Assembly: GCA_947650365.1 (NCBI GenBank) | Contig: OX393555.1 | Span: forward strand, 18,889,592 to 18,953,591 | DNA from: Chamaelirium japonicum | Lineage: Eukaryota > Streptophyta > Magnoliopsida > Liliales > Melanthiaceae | DNA: 64,000 nucleotides | Reading direction: 5' to 3' | Shown: positions 47,701 to 59,193 of the stretch, in pieces | Position numbering within the stretch: position 1 is the stretch's first letter | How the letters are laid out: the number at the start of each line of letters is the position of its first letter | Position numbers and translations under genes: made by a program | Notes under the pieces: generated by a model | The model's input: the letters and a program-made list of their open reading frames with translations, nothing else | Told to the model about the DNA's origin: nothing | The model's database searches: none

Positions 47701-50700
47701 ATCCAATTAGAACCCGCTCGCAAGTCCGAAATACGGAATAATTCCAACTTCGAATTATCGGATGCCGATCCGATGACGATAGGATCGAATCCAAACCTAT
47801 TTCATATCCGAAACACGCTAAGTTATGATTTTCCAACACTTAGACTCTAAATCGGTGAATCGGAGCGTAAATTGGTCAAATATCCAATTAGAACCCGCTC
47901 GCAAGTCCGAAATACGGAATAATTCCAACTTCGAATTATCGGATGCCGATCCGATGACGATCCGATTGAATCCAAACCTATTTCATATCCGAAACACGCT
48001 AACTTATGATTTTCCAACATTTAGACTCTAAATCGGTGAATCGGAGCGTAAATTGGTCAAATATTCAATTAGAACCCGCTCGCAAGTCCGAAATACGGAA
48101 TAATTCCAAGTTCAAATTATCGGATGCCGATCCAATGACGATCGGATCGAATCCAAACCTATTTCATATCCGAAACACGCTAAGTTATGATTTTCCAACA
48201 CTTAGACTCTAAATCGGTGAATCGGAGCGTAAATTGGTCAAATATCCAATTAGAACCCGCTCGCAAGTCCGAAATACGGAATAATTCCAACTTCGAATTA
48301 TCGGATGCCGATCCGATGACGATCGGATCAAATCCAAACCAATTTCATATCCGAAACACGCTAACTTATGATTTTCCAACACTTAGACTCTAAATCGGTG
48401 AATCGGAGCGTAAATTGGTCAAATATCCAATTAGAACCCGCTCGCAATTCCGAAATACGGAATAATTCCAACTTCAAATTATCGGATGCTGATCCGATGA
48501 CGATCCGATTAAATCCAAACCAATTTCATATCCGAAACACGCTAAGTTATGATTTTCTAACACTTAGACTCTAAATCGGTGAATCGGAGCGTAAATTGGT
48601 CAAATATCCAATTAGAACCCGCTCGCAAGTCCGAAATACGGAATAATTCCAACTTCGAATTATCGGATGCCGATCCGATGACGATCGGATCGAATCCAAA
48701 CCTATTTCATATCCGAAACACGCTAAGTTATGATTTTCCAACACTTAGACTCTAAATCGGCGAATCGGAGAGTAAATTGGTCAAATATCCAATTAGAACC
48801 CGCTCGCAAGTCCGAAATACGGAATAATTCCAACTTCGAATTATCGGATGCCGATCCGATGACGATCCGATCGAATCCAAACCTATTTCATATCCGAAAC
48901 ACGCTAAGTTATGATTTTCCAACACTTAGACTCTAAATCGGTGAATCGGAGCGTAAATTGGTCAAATATCCAATTAGAACCCGCTCGCAAGTCCGAAATA
49001 CGGAATAATTCCAAGTTCAAATTATCGGATGCCGATCCGATGACGATCGGATCGAATCCAAACCTATTTCATATCCGAAACACGCTAAGTTATGATTTTC
49101 CAACACTTAGACTCTAAATCGGTGAATCGGAGCGTAAATTGGTCAAATGTCCAATTAGAACCCGCTCGTAAGTCCGAAATACGGAATAACTCCAACTTCG
49201 AATTATCGAATGCCGATCCGATGACGATCGGATCGAATCCAAACCTATTTCATATCCGAAACACGCTAAGTTATGATTTTCCAACACTTAGACTCTAAAT
49301 CGGTGAATTGGAGCGTAAATTGGTCAAATATCCAATTAGAACCCGCTCGCAAGTCCGAAATACGAAATAATTCCAACTTCGAATTATCGGATGCCGATCC
49401 GATGACGAACGGATTGAATCCAAACCTATTTCATATCCGAAACACGCTAACTTATGATTTTCCAACACTTAGACTCTAAATCGGTGAATCGAAGCGTAAA
49501 TTGGTCAAATATCCAATTAGAACCCGCTCGCAAGTCCGAAATACGGAATAATTCCAACTTCAAATTATCGGATGCCGATCCGATGACGATCTGATCGAAT
49601 CCAAACCTATTTCATATCCGAAACACGCTAACTTATGATTTTCCAACACTTAGACTCTAAATCGGTGAATCGGAGCGTAAATTGGTCAAATATCCAATTA
49701 GAACCCGCTCGCAAGTCCGAAATACAAAATAATTCCAACTTCGAATTATCGGATGCCGATCCGATGACGATCGGATCGAATCCAAACTTATTTCATATCC
49801 GAAACACGCTAAGTTATGATTTTCCAACACTTAAGACTCTAAATCGGTGAATCGGAGCGTAAATTGGTCAAATATCCAATTAGAACCCGCTCGCAAGTCC
49901 GAAATACAGAATAATTCCAACTTCGAATTATCGGATGCCGATCCGATGATGATCCGATCGAATCCAAACCTATTTCATATCCGAAACACGCTAACTTATG
50001 ATTTTCCAACACTTAGACTCTAAATCGGTGAATCGGAGTGTAAATTGGTCAAATATCCAATTAGAACCCGCTCGCAAGTCCGAAATACGGAATAATTCCA
50101 AGTTCGAATTATCGGATGCCGACCGATGATGATCGGATCGAATCCAAACCTATTTCATATCCGAAACACGCAAAGTTATGATTTTCCAACACTTAGACTC
50201 TAAATCGGTGAATCGAAGCGTAAATTGGTCAAATATCCAATTAGAACCCGCTCGCAAGTCCGAAATATGGAATAATTCCAACTTCGAATTATCGGATGCC
50301 GATCCGATGACGATCGGATCAAATCCAAACCAATTTCATATCCGAAACACGCTAACTTATGATTTTTCAACACTTAGACTCTAAATTGGTGAATCGGAGC
50401 GTAAATTGGTCAAATATCCAATTAGAACCCGCTCGCAAGTCCGAAATACGGAATAATTCCAACTTCGAATTATCGGATGCCGATCCGTTGACGATCCGAT
50501 TGAATCCAATCCTATTTCATATCCGAAACACGCTAAGTTATGATTTTCCAACACTTAGACTCTAAATCGGTGAATCAGAGCGTAAATTGGTCAAATATCC
50601 AATTAGAACCCGCTCGCAAGTCCGAAATACGGAATAATTCCAACTTCGAATTATCGGATGTCGATCCGATGACGATCGGATCGAATCCAAACCTATTTCA

Positions 50701-53700
50701 TATCCGAAACACGCTAAGTTATGATTTTCCAACACTTAGACTATAAATCGATGAATCGGAACGTAAATTGGTCAAATATCCAATTAGAACCCGCTCGCAA
50801 GTCCGAAATATGGAATAATTCTAAGTTCGAATTATCGGATGCCGATCCGATGACGATCGGATCGAATCCAAACCAATTTCATATCCGAAACACGCTAAGT
50901 TATGATTTTCCAACACTTAGACTCTAAATCGGTGTATCGGAGCGTAAATTGGTCAAATATCCAATTAGAACCCGCTCGCAAGTCCGAAATACGGAATAAT
51001 TCCAACTTCGAATTATCGGATGCCGATCCGATGACGATCGGATCGAATCCAAACCTATTTCATATCCGAAACACGCTAACTTATGATTTTCCAACACGTA
51101 GACTCTAATTCGGTGAATCGGAGCGTAAATTGGTCAAATATCCAATTAGAACCCGCTCGTAAGTCCAAAATACGGAATAATTCCAATTTCGAATTATCGG
51201 ATGCCGATCCGATGACGATCGGATCGAATCCAAACCAATTTCATATCCGAAACACGCTAAGTTATGATTTTCCAACACTTAGACTCTAAATCGGTGAATC
51301 GGAGCGTAAATTGGTCAAATATCCAATTAGAACCCGCTCGCAAGTCCGAAATACGGAATAATTCCAACTTCGAATTATCGGATGCCGATCCGATGACGAT
51401 CGGATCGAATCCAAACCTATTTCATATCTGAAACACGCTAAGTTATGATTTTCCAACACTTAGACTCTAAATCGGTGAATCGGAGCGTAAATTGGTCAAA
51501 TATCCAATTAGAACCCGCTCGCAAGTCTGAAATACGGAATAATTCCAACTTCGAATTATCGGATGCCGATCCGATGACGATCGGATCGAATCCAAACCAA
51601 TTTCATATCTGAAACATGCTAACTTATGATTTTCCAACACTTAGACTCTAAATCGGTGAATCGGAGCGTAAATTGGTCAAATATCCAATTAGAACCCGCT
51701 CGCAAGTCCGAAATACGGAATAATTCCAAGTTCGAATTATCGGATGCCGATCCGATGACGATCGGATCGAATCCAAACCTATTTCATATCCGAAACACGC
51801 TAAGTTATGATTTTCCAACACTTAGACTCTAAATCGGTGAATCGGAGTGTAAATTGGTCAAATATCCAATTAGAACCCGCTCGCAAGTCCGAAATACGGA
51901 ATAATTCCAAGTTCGAATTATCGGATGCCGATCCGATGACGATCGGATCGAATCCAAACCTACTTCATATCCGAAACACGCTAACTTATGATTTTTCAAC
52001 ACTTAGACTCTAAATCGGTGAATCGGAGCGTAAATTGGTCAAATATCCAATTAGAACCCGCTCGCAAGTCCGAAATACGGAATAATTCCAACTTCGAATT
52101 ATCGGATGCCAATCCGATGACGATCTGATCGAATCCAAATCTATTTCATATCCGAAACACGCTAACTTATGATTTTCCAACACTTAGACTCTAAATCGGT
52201 GAATCTGAGCGTAAATTGGTCAAATATCCAATTAGAACCCGCTCGCAAGTCCGAAATATGGAATAATTCCAACTTTGAATTATCGGATGCCGATCCGATG
52301 ACGATCGGATCGAATCCAAACCTATTTCATATCCGAAACACGCTAAATTATGATTTTCCAACACTTAGACTCTAAATCGGTGAATCGGAGCGTAAATTGG
52401 TCAAATATCCAATTAGAACCCGCTCGCAAGTCCGAAATACGGAATAATTCTAACTTCGAATTATCGGATGCCGATCCGATGACGATCCGATCGAATCCAA
52501 ACCTATTTCATATCCGAAACACGCTAACTTATGATTTTCCAACACTTAGACTATAAATCGGTGAATCGGAGCGTAAATTGGTCAAATATCCAATTAGAAC
52601 CCGCTCGCAAGTCCGAAATACGGAATAATTCCAACTTTGAATTATCGGATGCCGATCCGATGACGATCGGAGCAAATCCAAACCAATTTCATATCCGAAA
52701 CACGCTAACTTATGATTTTCCAACACTTAGACTCTAATTCGGTGAATCGGAGCGTAAATTGGTCAAATATCCAATTAGAACCCGCTCGCAAGTCCGAAAT
52801 ACGGAATAATTCCAACTTCGAATTATCGGATGCCGATCTGATGACGATCCGATCGAATCCAAACATATTTCATATCCGAAACACGCTAAGTTAGGATTTT
52901 CCAACACTTAGACTCTAAATCGGTGAATCGGAGCGTAAATTGGTCAAATATCCAATTAGAACCCGCTCTCAAGTCCGAAATACGGAATAATTCCAACTTC
53001 GAATTATCGGATGCCGATCCGATGACGATCGGATCGAATCCAAACCTATTTCATATCCGAAACACGCTAACTTATGATTTTCCAACACTTAGACTCTAAA
53101 TCGGAGAATCGGAGCGTAAATTGGTCAAATATCCAATTAGAACCCGCTCGCAAGTCCGAAATACGGAATAATTCCAACTTCGAATTATCGGATGCCAATC
53201 CGATGGCGATCGGATCGAATCAAAACCAATTTCATATCTGAAACACGCTAACTTATGATTTTCCAACACTTAGACTCTAAATCGGTGAATCGGAGCGTAA
53301 ATTGGTCAAATATCCAATTAGAACCCGCTCGCAAGTCCGAAATACGGAATAATTCCAAGTTCAAATTATCGGATGCCGATCCGATGACGATCGGATCGAA
53401 TCCAAACCTATTTCATATCCGAAACAAGCTAAGTTATGATTTTCCAACACTTAGACTCTAAATCGGTGAATCGGAGCGTAAATTGGTCAAATATCCAATT
53501 AGAACTTGCTCGCAAGTCCAAAATATGGAATAATTCCAACTTTGAATTATCGGATGCCGATCTGATGACGATCGGATCAAATCCAAACCAATTTCATATC
53601 CGAAACACGCTAACTTATGATTTTCCAACACTTAGACTCTAAATCGGTGAATCGGAGCGTAAATTGGTCAAATATCCAATTAGAACCCGCTCGCAAGTCC

Positions 53701-56700
53701 GAAAAACGGAATAATTCCAACATCGAATTATCGAATGCCGATCCGATGACGATCCGATCGAATCCAAACCAATTTCATATCCGAAACACGCTAACTTATG
53801 ATTTTCCAACACTTAGACTCTAAATCGGTGAATCGGAGCGTAAATTGGTCAAATATCCAATTAGAACCCGCTCGCAAGTCCGAAATACGGAATAATTCCA
53901 ACTTCGAATTATCGGATGCCGATCCGATGACGATCGGATCGAATCCAAACCAATTTCATATCCGAAACACGCTAAGTTATGATTTTCCAACACTTAGACT
54001 CTAAATCGGTGAATCGGAGCGTAAATTGGTCAAATATCCAATTAGAACCCGCTCGCAAGTCCGAAATACGGAATAATTCCAACTTCGAATTATCGGATGC
54101 CGATCCGATGATGATCGGATCGAATCCAAACCTATTTCATATCCGAAACACGCTAAGTTATGATTTTCCAACACTTAGACTCTAAATCGGTGAATCGGAG
54201 CGTAAATTGGTCAAATATCCAATTAGAACCCGCTCGCAAGTCAGAAATACGGAATAATTCCAACTTCGAATTATCGGATGCCGATCCGATGACAATCGGA
54301 TCGAATCCAAACCAATTTCATATCCGAAACACGCTAACTTATGATTTTCCAACACTTAGACTCTAAATCGGTGAATCGGAGCGTAAATTGGTCAAATATC
54401 CAATTAGAACCCGCTCGCAAGTCCGAAATATGGAATAATTCCAAGGTTGAATTATCGGATGCCGATCCGATGACGATCGGATCGAATCCAAACCTATTTC
54501 ATATCCGAAACACGCTAACTTATGATTTTCCAACACTTAGACTCTAAATCGGTGAATCGGAGCGTAAATTGGTCAAATATCCAATTAGAACCCGCTCGCA
54601 AGTCCGAAATACAGAATAATTCCAACTTTGAATTATCGGATGCCGATCCGATGATGATCGGATCGAATCCAAACCTATTTCATATCCGAAACACGCTAAC
54701 TTATGATTTTCCAACACTTAGACTCTAAATCGGTGAATCGGAGCGTAAATTGGTCAAATATCCAATTAGAACCCGCTCGCATGTCCGAAATACGGAATAA
54801 TTCCAACTTAGAATTATCGGAAGCCGATCCGATGATGATCGGATCGAATCCAAACCTATTTTCATATCCGAAACACGCTAACTTATGATTTTCCAACACT
54901 TAGACTCTAAATCGGTGAATCAGAGCGTAAATTGGTCAAATATCTAATTAGAACCCGCTCGCAAGTCCGAAATACGGAATAATTCCAACTTCGAATTATC
55001 GGATGCCGATCCGATGACGATCGGATCGAATCCAAACCTATTCATATCCGAAACACGCTAAGTTATGATTTTCCAACACTTAAACTCTAAATCGGTGAAT
55101 CGGAGCATAAATTGGTCAAATATCCAATTAGAACCCGCTCGCAAGTCCGAAATACGAAATAATTCCAACTTCGAATTATCGGATGCCGATCCGATGATGA
55201 TCCGATCGAATCTAAACCTATTTCATATCCGAAACACGCTAACTTATGATTTTCCAACACTTAGACTCTAAATCGGTGAATCGGAGCGTAAATTGGTCAA
55301 ATATCCAATTAGAACCTGCTCGCAAGTCCGAAATACGGAATAATTCCAACTTTGAATTATCGGATGCCGATCCGATGACGATCGGATCGAATCCAAACCA
55401 ATTTCATATCCGAAACACGCTAACTTATGATTTTCAAACACTTAGACTCTAATTCGGTGAATCGGAGCGTAAATTGGTCAAATATCCAATTAGAACTCGC
55501 TCGCAAGTCCGAAATACGGAATAATTCCAACTTCGAATTATCGGATGCCGATCTGATGACGATCCAATCGAATCCAAACATATTTCATATCCGAAACACG
55601 CTAAGTTATGATTTTCCAACACTTAGACTCTAAATCGGTGAATCGGAGCGTAAATTGGTCAAATATCCAATTAGAACCCGCTCGTAAGTCTGAAATACGG
55701 AATAATTCCAACTTCGAATTATCGGATGCCAATCCGATGGCGATCGGATCGAATCCAAACCAATTTCATATCTGAAACACGCTAACTTATGATTTTCCAA
55801 CACATGGACTCTAAATCGGTGAATCGGAGCGTAAATTGGTCAAATATCCAATTAGAACCCGCTCGCAAGTCCGAAATACGGAATAATTCCAAGTTCAAAT
55901 TATCGGATGCCGATCCGATGACGATCGGATCGAATCCAAACCTATTTCATATCCGAAACACGCTAAGTTATGATTTTCCAACACTTAGACTCTAAATCGG
56001 TGAATCGGAGCGTAAATTGGTCAAATATCCAATTAGAACCCGCTCGCAAGTCCGAAATACAGAATAATTCCAACTTTGAATTATCGGATGCCGATCCGAT
56101 GACGATCGGATCAAATCCAAACCTATTTCATATCCGAAACACGCTAACTTATGATTTTCCAACACTTAGACTCTAAATCGGTGAATCAGAGCGTAAATTG
56201 GTCAAATATCCAATTAGAACCCGCTCGCAAGTCCGAAATATGGAATAATTCCAACTTCGAATTATCGGATGCCGATCCAATGACGATCGGATCGAATCCA
56301 AACCTATTTCATATCCGAAACACGCTAACTTATGATTTTCCAACACTTAGACTCTAAATCGGTGAATCGGAGCGTAAATTGATCAAATATCCAATTAGAA
56401 CCCGCTCGCAAGTCCGAAATACGGAATAATTCCAACTTCGAATTATCGGATGCCGATCCGATGACGATCGGATCGAATCCAAACCTATTTCATATCCGAA
56501 ACACGCTAACTTATCATTTTCCAACACTTAGACTCTAAATCGGTGAATCGGAGCGTAAATTGGTCAAATATCCAATTAGAACCCGCTCACAAGTCCGAAA
56601 TACGGAATAATTCCAATTTCAAATTATCGGATGCCGATCCGATGACGATCCGATCGAATCAAAACCTAGCTATTTCATATCCGAAACACGCTAAGTTATG

Positions 56701-57388
56701 ATTTTTCAACACTTAGACTCTAAATCGGTGAATCGGAGCGTAAATTGGTCAAATATCCAATTAGAACCCGCTCGCAAGTCCGAAATACGGAATAATTCCA
56801 AGTTCGAATTATCGGATGCCAATCCGATGACGATCGGATCGAATCCAAACCTATTTCATATCCGAAACACGCTAACTTATGATTTTCCAACACTTAGACT
56901 CTAAATCGGTGAATCGGAGCGTAAATTAGTCAAATATCCAATTAGAACCCGCTCGCAAGTCCGAAATACGGAATAATTCCAACTTCGAATTATTGGATGC
57001 TGATCCGATGACGATCGGATCGAATCCAAACACATTTCATATCCGAAACACGCTAACTTATGATTTTCCAACACTTAGACTCTAAATCGGTGAATCGGAG
57101 CGTAAATTGGTCAAATATATCCAATTAGAACCCGCTCGCAAGTCCGAAATACGGAATAATTCCAACTTCGAATTATCGGATGCCGATCCGATGACGATCG
57201 GATCGAATCCAAACCTATTTCATATCCGAAACACGCTAACTTATGATTTTCCAACACTTAGACTCTAAATCCAAGTCCGAAATACGGAATAATTACAACT
57301 TCGAATTATCGGATGCCGATCCGATCGAATCCAAACCTATTTCAAAACCGAAACACGCTAACTTATCATTTTTTAACGCTTAGACTCA
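26708..57388 (+). repeat. 181-bp satellite array, about 170 monomers
   Basis: Head-to-tail copies of one 181-bp monomer containing, in order, ATGATTTTCCAACACTTAGA, GGTGAATCGGAGCGTAAATT, CCAATTAGAACCCGCTCGCA, ATACGGAATAATTCC and a dyad CGATCCGATGACGATCGGAT, then CATATCCGAAACACGCTAA. Copies differ by only a few substitutions, and indels are rare. Recurring variants include CGCTAAGTTATG or CGCTAACTTATG at the joint and ATCCGATCG or ATCGGATCG in the dyad. Because 181 is not a multiple of three, the 68-codon frame found in nearly every monomer changes frame from copy to copy. It is a by-product of the repeat, not a gene. The last monomers, from about 57105, carry insertions and deletions, and the array ends about 57388. 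Confidence 0.97.
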
Positions 57389-57434
57389 GTTATAGATATA
57401 AACCATTTTTTTAACAAATACATGTTAATTGCAG

Positions 57435-57600
57435 GAGCAGGGCGGCGTCAGGGGATCGATGAGAGCACCAGCGTTGGTGGTGGGCGGGCGTGGTTGAGAT
57501 TGGGCGGCTTCAGGGGATCGATGAGAGCACCAGCGTTGGTGGCGGGCGGGGGTGGTTGAGATAGGGCATATATCATCTCTCAGTTCTGGATTGTGTAAAT
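57435..57600 (+). other. Possible 3' exon after the array, with a 62-bp tandem duplication
   Basis: TTAATTGCAG ends at 57434 and is a good splice acceptor. The sequence then becomes GC-rich. GGCGGC(G/T)TCAGGGGATCG opens two nearly identical 62-base copies at 57441-57502 and 57503-57564, which end GTTGAGAT(T/A)GG or similar. The sequence is in the same orientation as the TnpA gene. With the donor just after that gene's stop codon, it suggests a spliced 3' untranslated exon whose intron holds the ARGONAUTE exon and the satellite. This is inference only. It does not encode a recognisable protein. Confidence 0.45.
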
Positions 57601-57840
57601 ATTATTTTGTAATATGTGGTTATTTTTTGTTCTTGTCTATAATTGTCGGCCGGGTACTGTGGTAATATTTGATAATTTGCTGTAATTTTTTATCAATTTA
57701 GGTAATATTTTAAAATTTGCGGTAATATTTTATAAATTATGGTAATATTTGATAAATTGTGGTAATATATTGTGGTATTGTTATAAATCACAGGAATTAA
57801 ATAACATTATTTAGGTAAATTTATTAAAAAAAAAACATAC
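57601..57840 (+). repeat. Tandem GTGGTAATATTT-type repeat, right copy
   Basis: Degenerate GTGGTAATATTTGATAAATT units and AATCACAGGAATTAAATAAC, matching the vocabulary of the stretch at 18601-18845 in the same orientation. It forms the inner border of the right subterminal zone. Confidence 0.6.
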
Positions 57841-57844
57841 TTAT

Positions 57845-58371
57845 TACCGACGGAAATTAATTATTCCGTCGGTAATAATGTTTTTATTTTTTTTAAATTA
57901 TAAGTAATTTGCCGACGGCATATAATATTTGTCGGTAATATATATATTATTACCGACGGGCAATATATATGCGTCGGTAATAGATATAGTATTACCGACG
58001 GATATATAATATTTGTCGGTAATATATATATTATTACCGACGGGCAATATATATATGCGTCGGTAATATATATAGTATTACCGACAGTATAGACCATAAC
58101 CGTCGGTAAAATGCTTATATATTACCGACGGATTCTTAAGTTACGTCGGTAAATATATATTATATTAATTTTTAATTGATTAAATATTACCGACGGCATT
58201 AATATTACCGTCGGTATTAATTCTTATTACCGACGGTAATATTTGGTCCGTCGTATTGTTTTCCCCGACGCATTTTTTCCCGACAGCCAGCGACGGAAAT
58301 ATCTTCTGTCGCTATAGAACATTACCGACGGAATGTTAATATTACCGACGGATATTGTCCGTCGGTAATAA
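57845..58371 (+). repeat. Right subterminal TACCGACGG repeats
   Basis: About two dozen copies of TTACCGACGG or CCGTCGGTAAT, often arranged head to head around AT-rich spacers of about 20 bases, with a few variants (CGTCGGTAATA without the leading C). The palindromic 177-base unit of the left end is absent here, so the two subterminal zones differ in structure. Presumed binding sites for the TnpA-type protein. Confidence 0.88.
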
Positions 58372-58376
58372 CTGTT

Positions 58377-58391
58377 TTTTTTGTAGTATGA
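58377..58391 (-). repeat. Right terminal inverted repeat and target duplication of the CACTA element
   Basis: TTTTTTGTAGTA ends at 58388 and TGA follows at 58389-58391. Read from the outside on the minus strand the terminus is TACTACAAAAAA, so the first base differs from the C of the left end. The matching TGA on both sides makes this boundary secure. Confidence 0.85.
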
Positions 58392-59180
58392 ATTCTATAT
58401 AATGTTTTGCATATGTTTCAGCTGATTCTTAGCAAGGATAAAGTTTGTACCAAGTTAAAAGATGAACATTCGAAAAATAAAATCAAAAAATAACAAAGAC
58501 GATGATCAATAAAAATAAGATCATACCATCAATTTCTTTCAACGAAGAAAATTGATTATCAAAGTCCCACAAATGGATAAAAAAAAGAAGAGAATCTCAT
58601 CTCTTTTTTAAAATCTCAATGATTGAAATAAAGAACATAATCTTCCAACGCCATCATATCTATGGCCCGCAGTGGATCATCTCTAATGATTATCTTCCTC
58701 AGTTGCAACTTTGAAAGGAAAGAGTGGTCGTCAAGCCATTGCACCACTGAGAGGCGAAGCAGATCCCTTCAAGTAGAAAAGAAAGAGTTCAAAATGCGAT
58801 CAAGTTTATAAAACTATCCAAACCGATGAACCACACGATCTATGGAAGGAAATACCTGCAACTCCAAGTATTTGAAGTAATAAAGGTCATCCAGTCGCAA
58901 TCAAGTCTTTAGAATTACTGTCAGAAAGTCTTCAGTGGGTCTTAGAAGCATAGACAAAACCCTATGTCTTGGCATGTTTCCAAATGAAAATTGATATAAA
59001 GAGAGAATTGCTATGAAGAGGAATTCAAAACTGAAATTCATGACAAAATAACAACCAAGGGAAGCCATAAATGTATTCATTATAAATTAGGACTATTAAG
59101 GGAAGGCTTAAGTCCCTGTTAAGTATGCATGCAAGTTCTGAAAATGATACAAAAACCTACCCAAAAGATGGATCAATCAT
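58392..59180. other. Retroelement leader or unknown sequence right of the CACTA element
   Basis: If the LTR and primer-binding site at 59181-59638 are real, this is the 5' internal part of that minus-strand element, and the CACTA element interrupts it. A minus-strand open frame of about 49 codons at roughly 58620-58770 (beginning DLLRLSVVQWLDDHSFLSKL) looks more like an exon than random sequence, but I do not recognise it. Nothing else is seen. Confidence 0.35.
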
Positions 59181-59192
59181 GCTCTGATACCG
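59181..59192 (-). other. Primer-binding site for initiator-Met tRNA
   Basis: On the minus strand the sequence is CGGTATCAGAGC, one base from the plant LTR-retrotransposon consensus TGGTATCAGAGC, which is complementary to the 3' end of tRNA-iMet. It directly follows the inferred LTR end, where such a site should be. Confidence 0.65.
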
Positions 59193-59193
59193 A

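Larger units (their letters stand above)
17354..58388 (+). mobile_element. 41-kb CACTA (En/Spm) transposon carrying a 181-bp satellite
   Basis: The left end reads CACTACAAGAAA and the right end TTTTTTGTAGTA, an inverted repeat apart from the outermost base on the right (A where G is expected). TGA flanks both sides as a 3-bp target duplication. Both ends carry dense TACCGACGG/CCGTCGGTA subterminal repeats, the expected binding sites for a TnpA-type protein. Inside, in order, are a leader, a TNP2-type transposase gene, a small inverted satellite block, a TnpA-type gene, an ARGONAUTE-derived exon, a ~30.7-kb satellite array and a 3' segment. At 41,035 bp it is several times the usual length of an autonomous CACTA element. 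The extra length is almost entirely satellite. Both genes are broken, so movement would need proteins supplied from elsewhere. Confidence 0.92.

Noticed and set aside
26829..56904. About 150 overlapping 68-codon open frames, all beginning MIFQHLDSKSVNRSVNW
   Set aside because: One frame per 181-base monomer. Because 181 is not divisible by three, the frames cannot be joined, and each runs 26 bases into the next unit. Their preservation reflects the high similarity of the monomers, not protein selection.
26708..57388. Regular repeats as a possible CRISPR array
   Set aside because: The units are contiguous 181-bp satellite monomers with no short-repeat and unique-spacer structure, in plant DNA.
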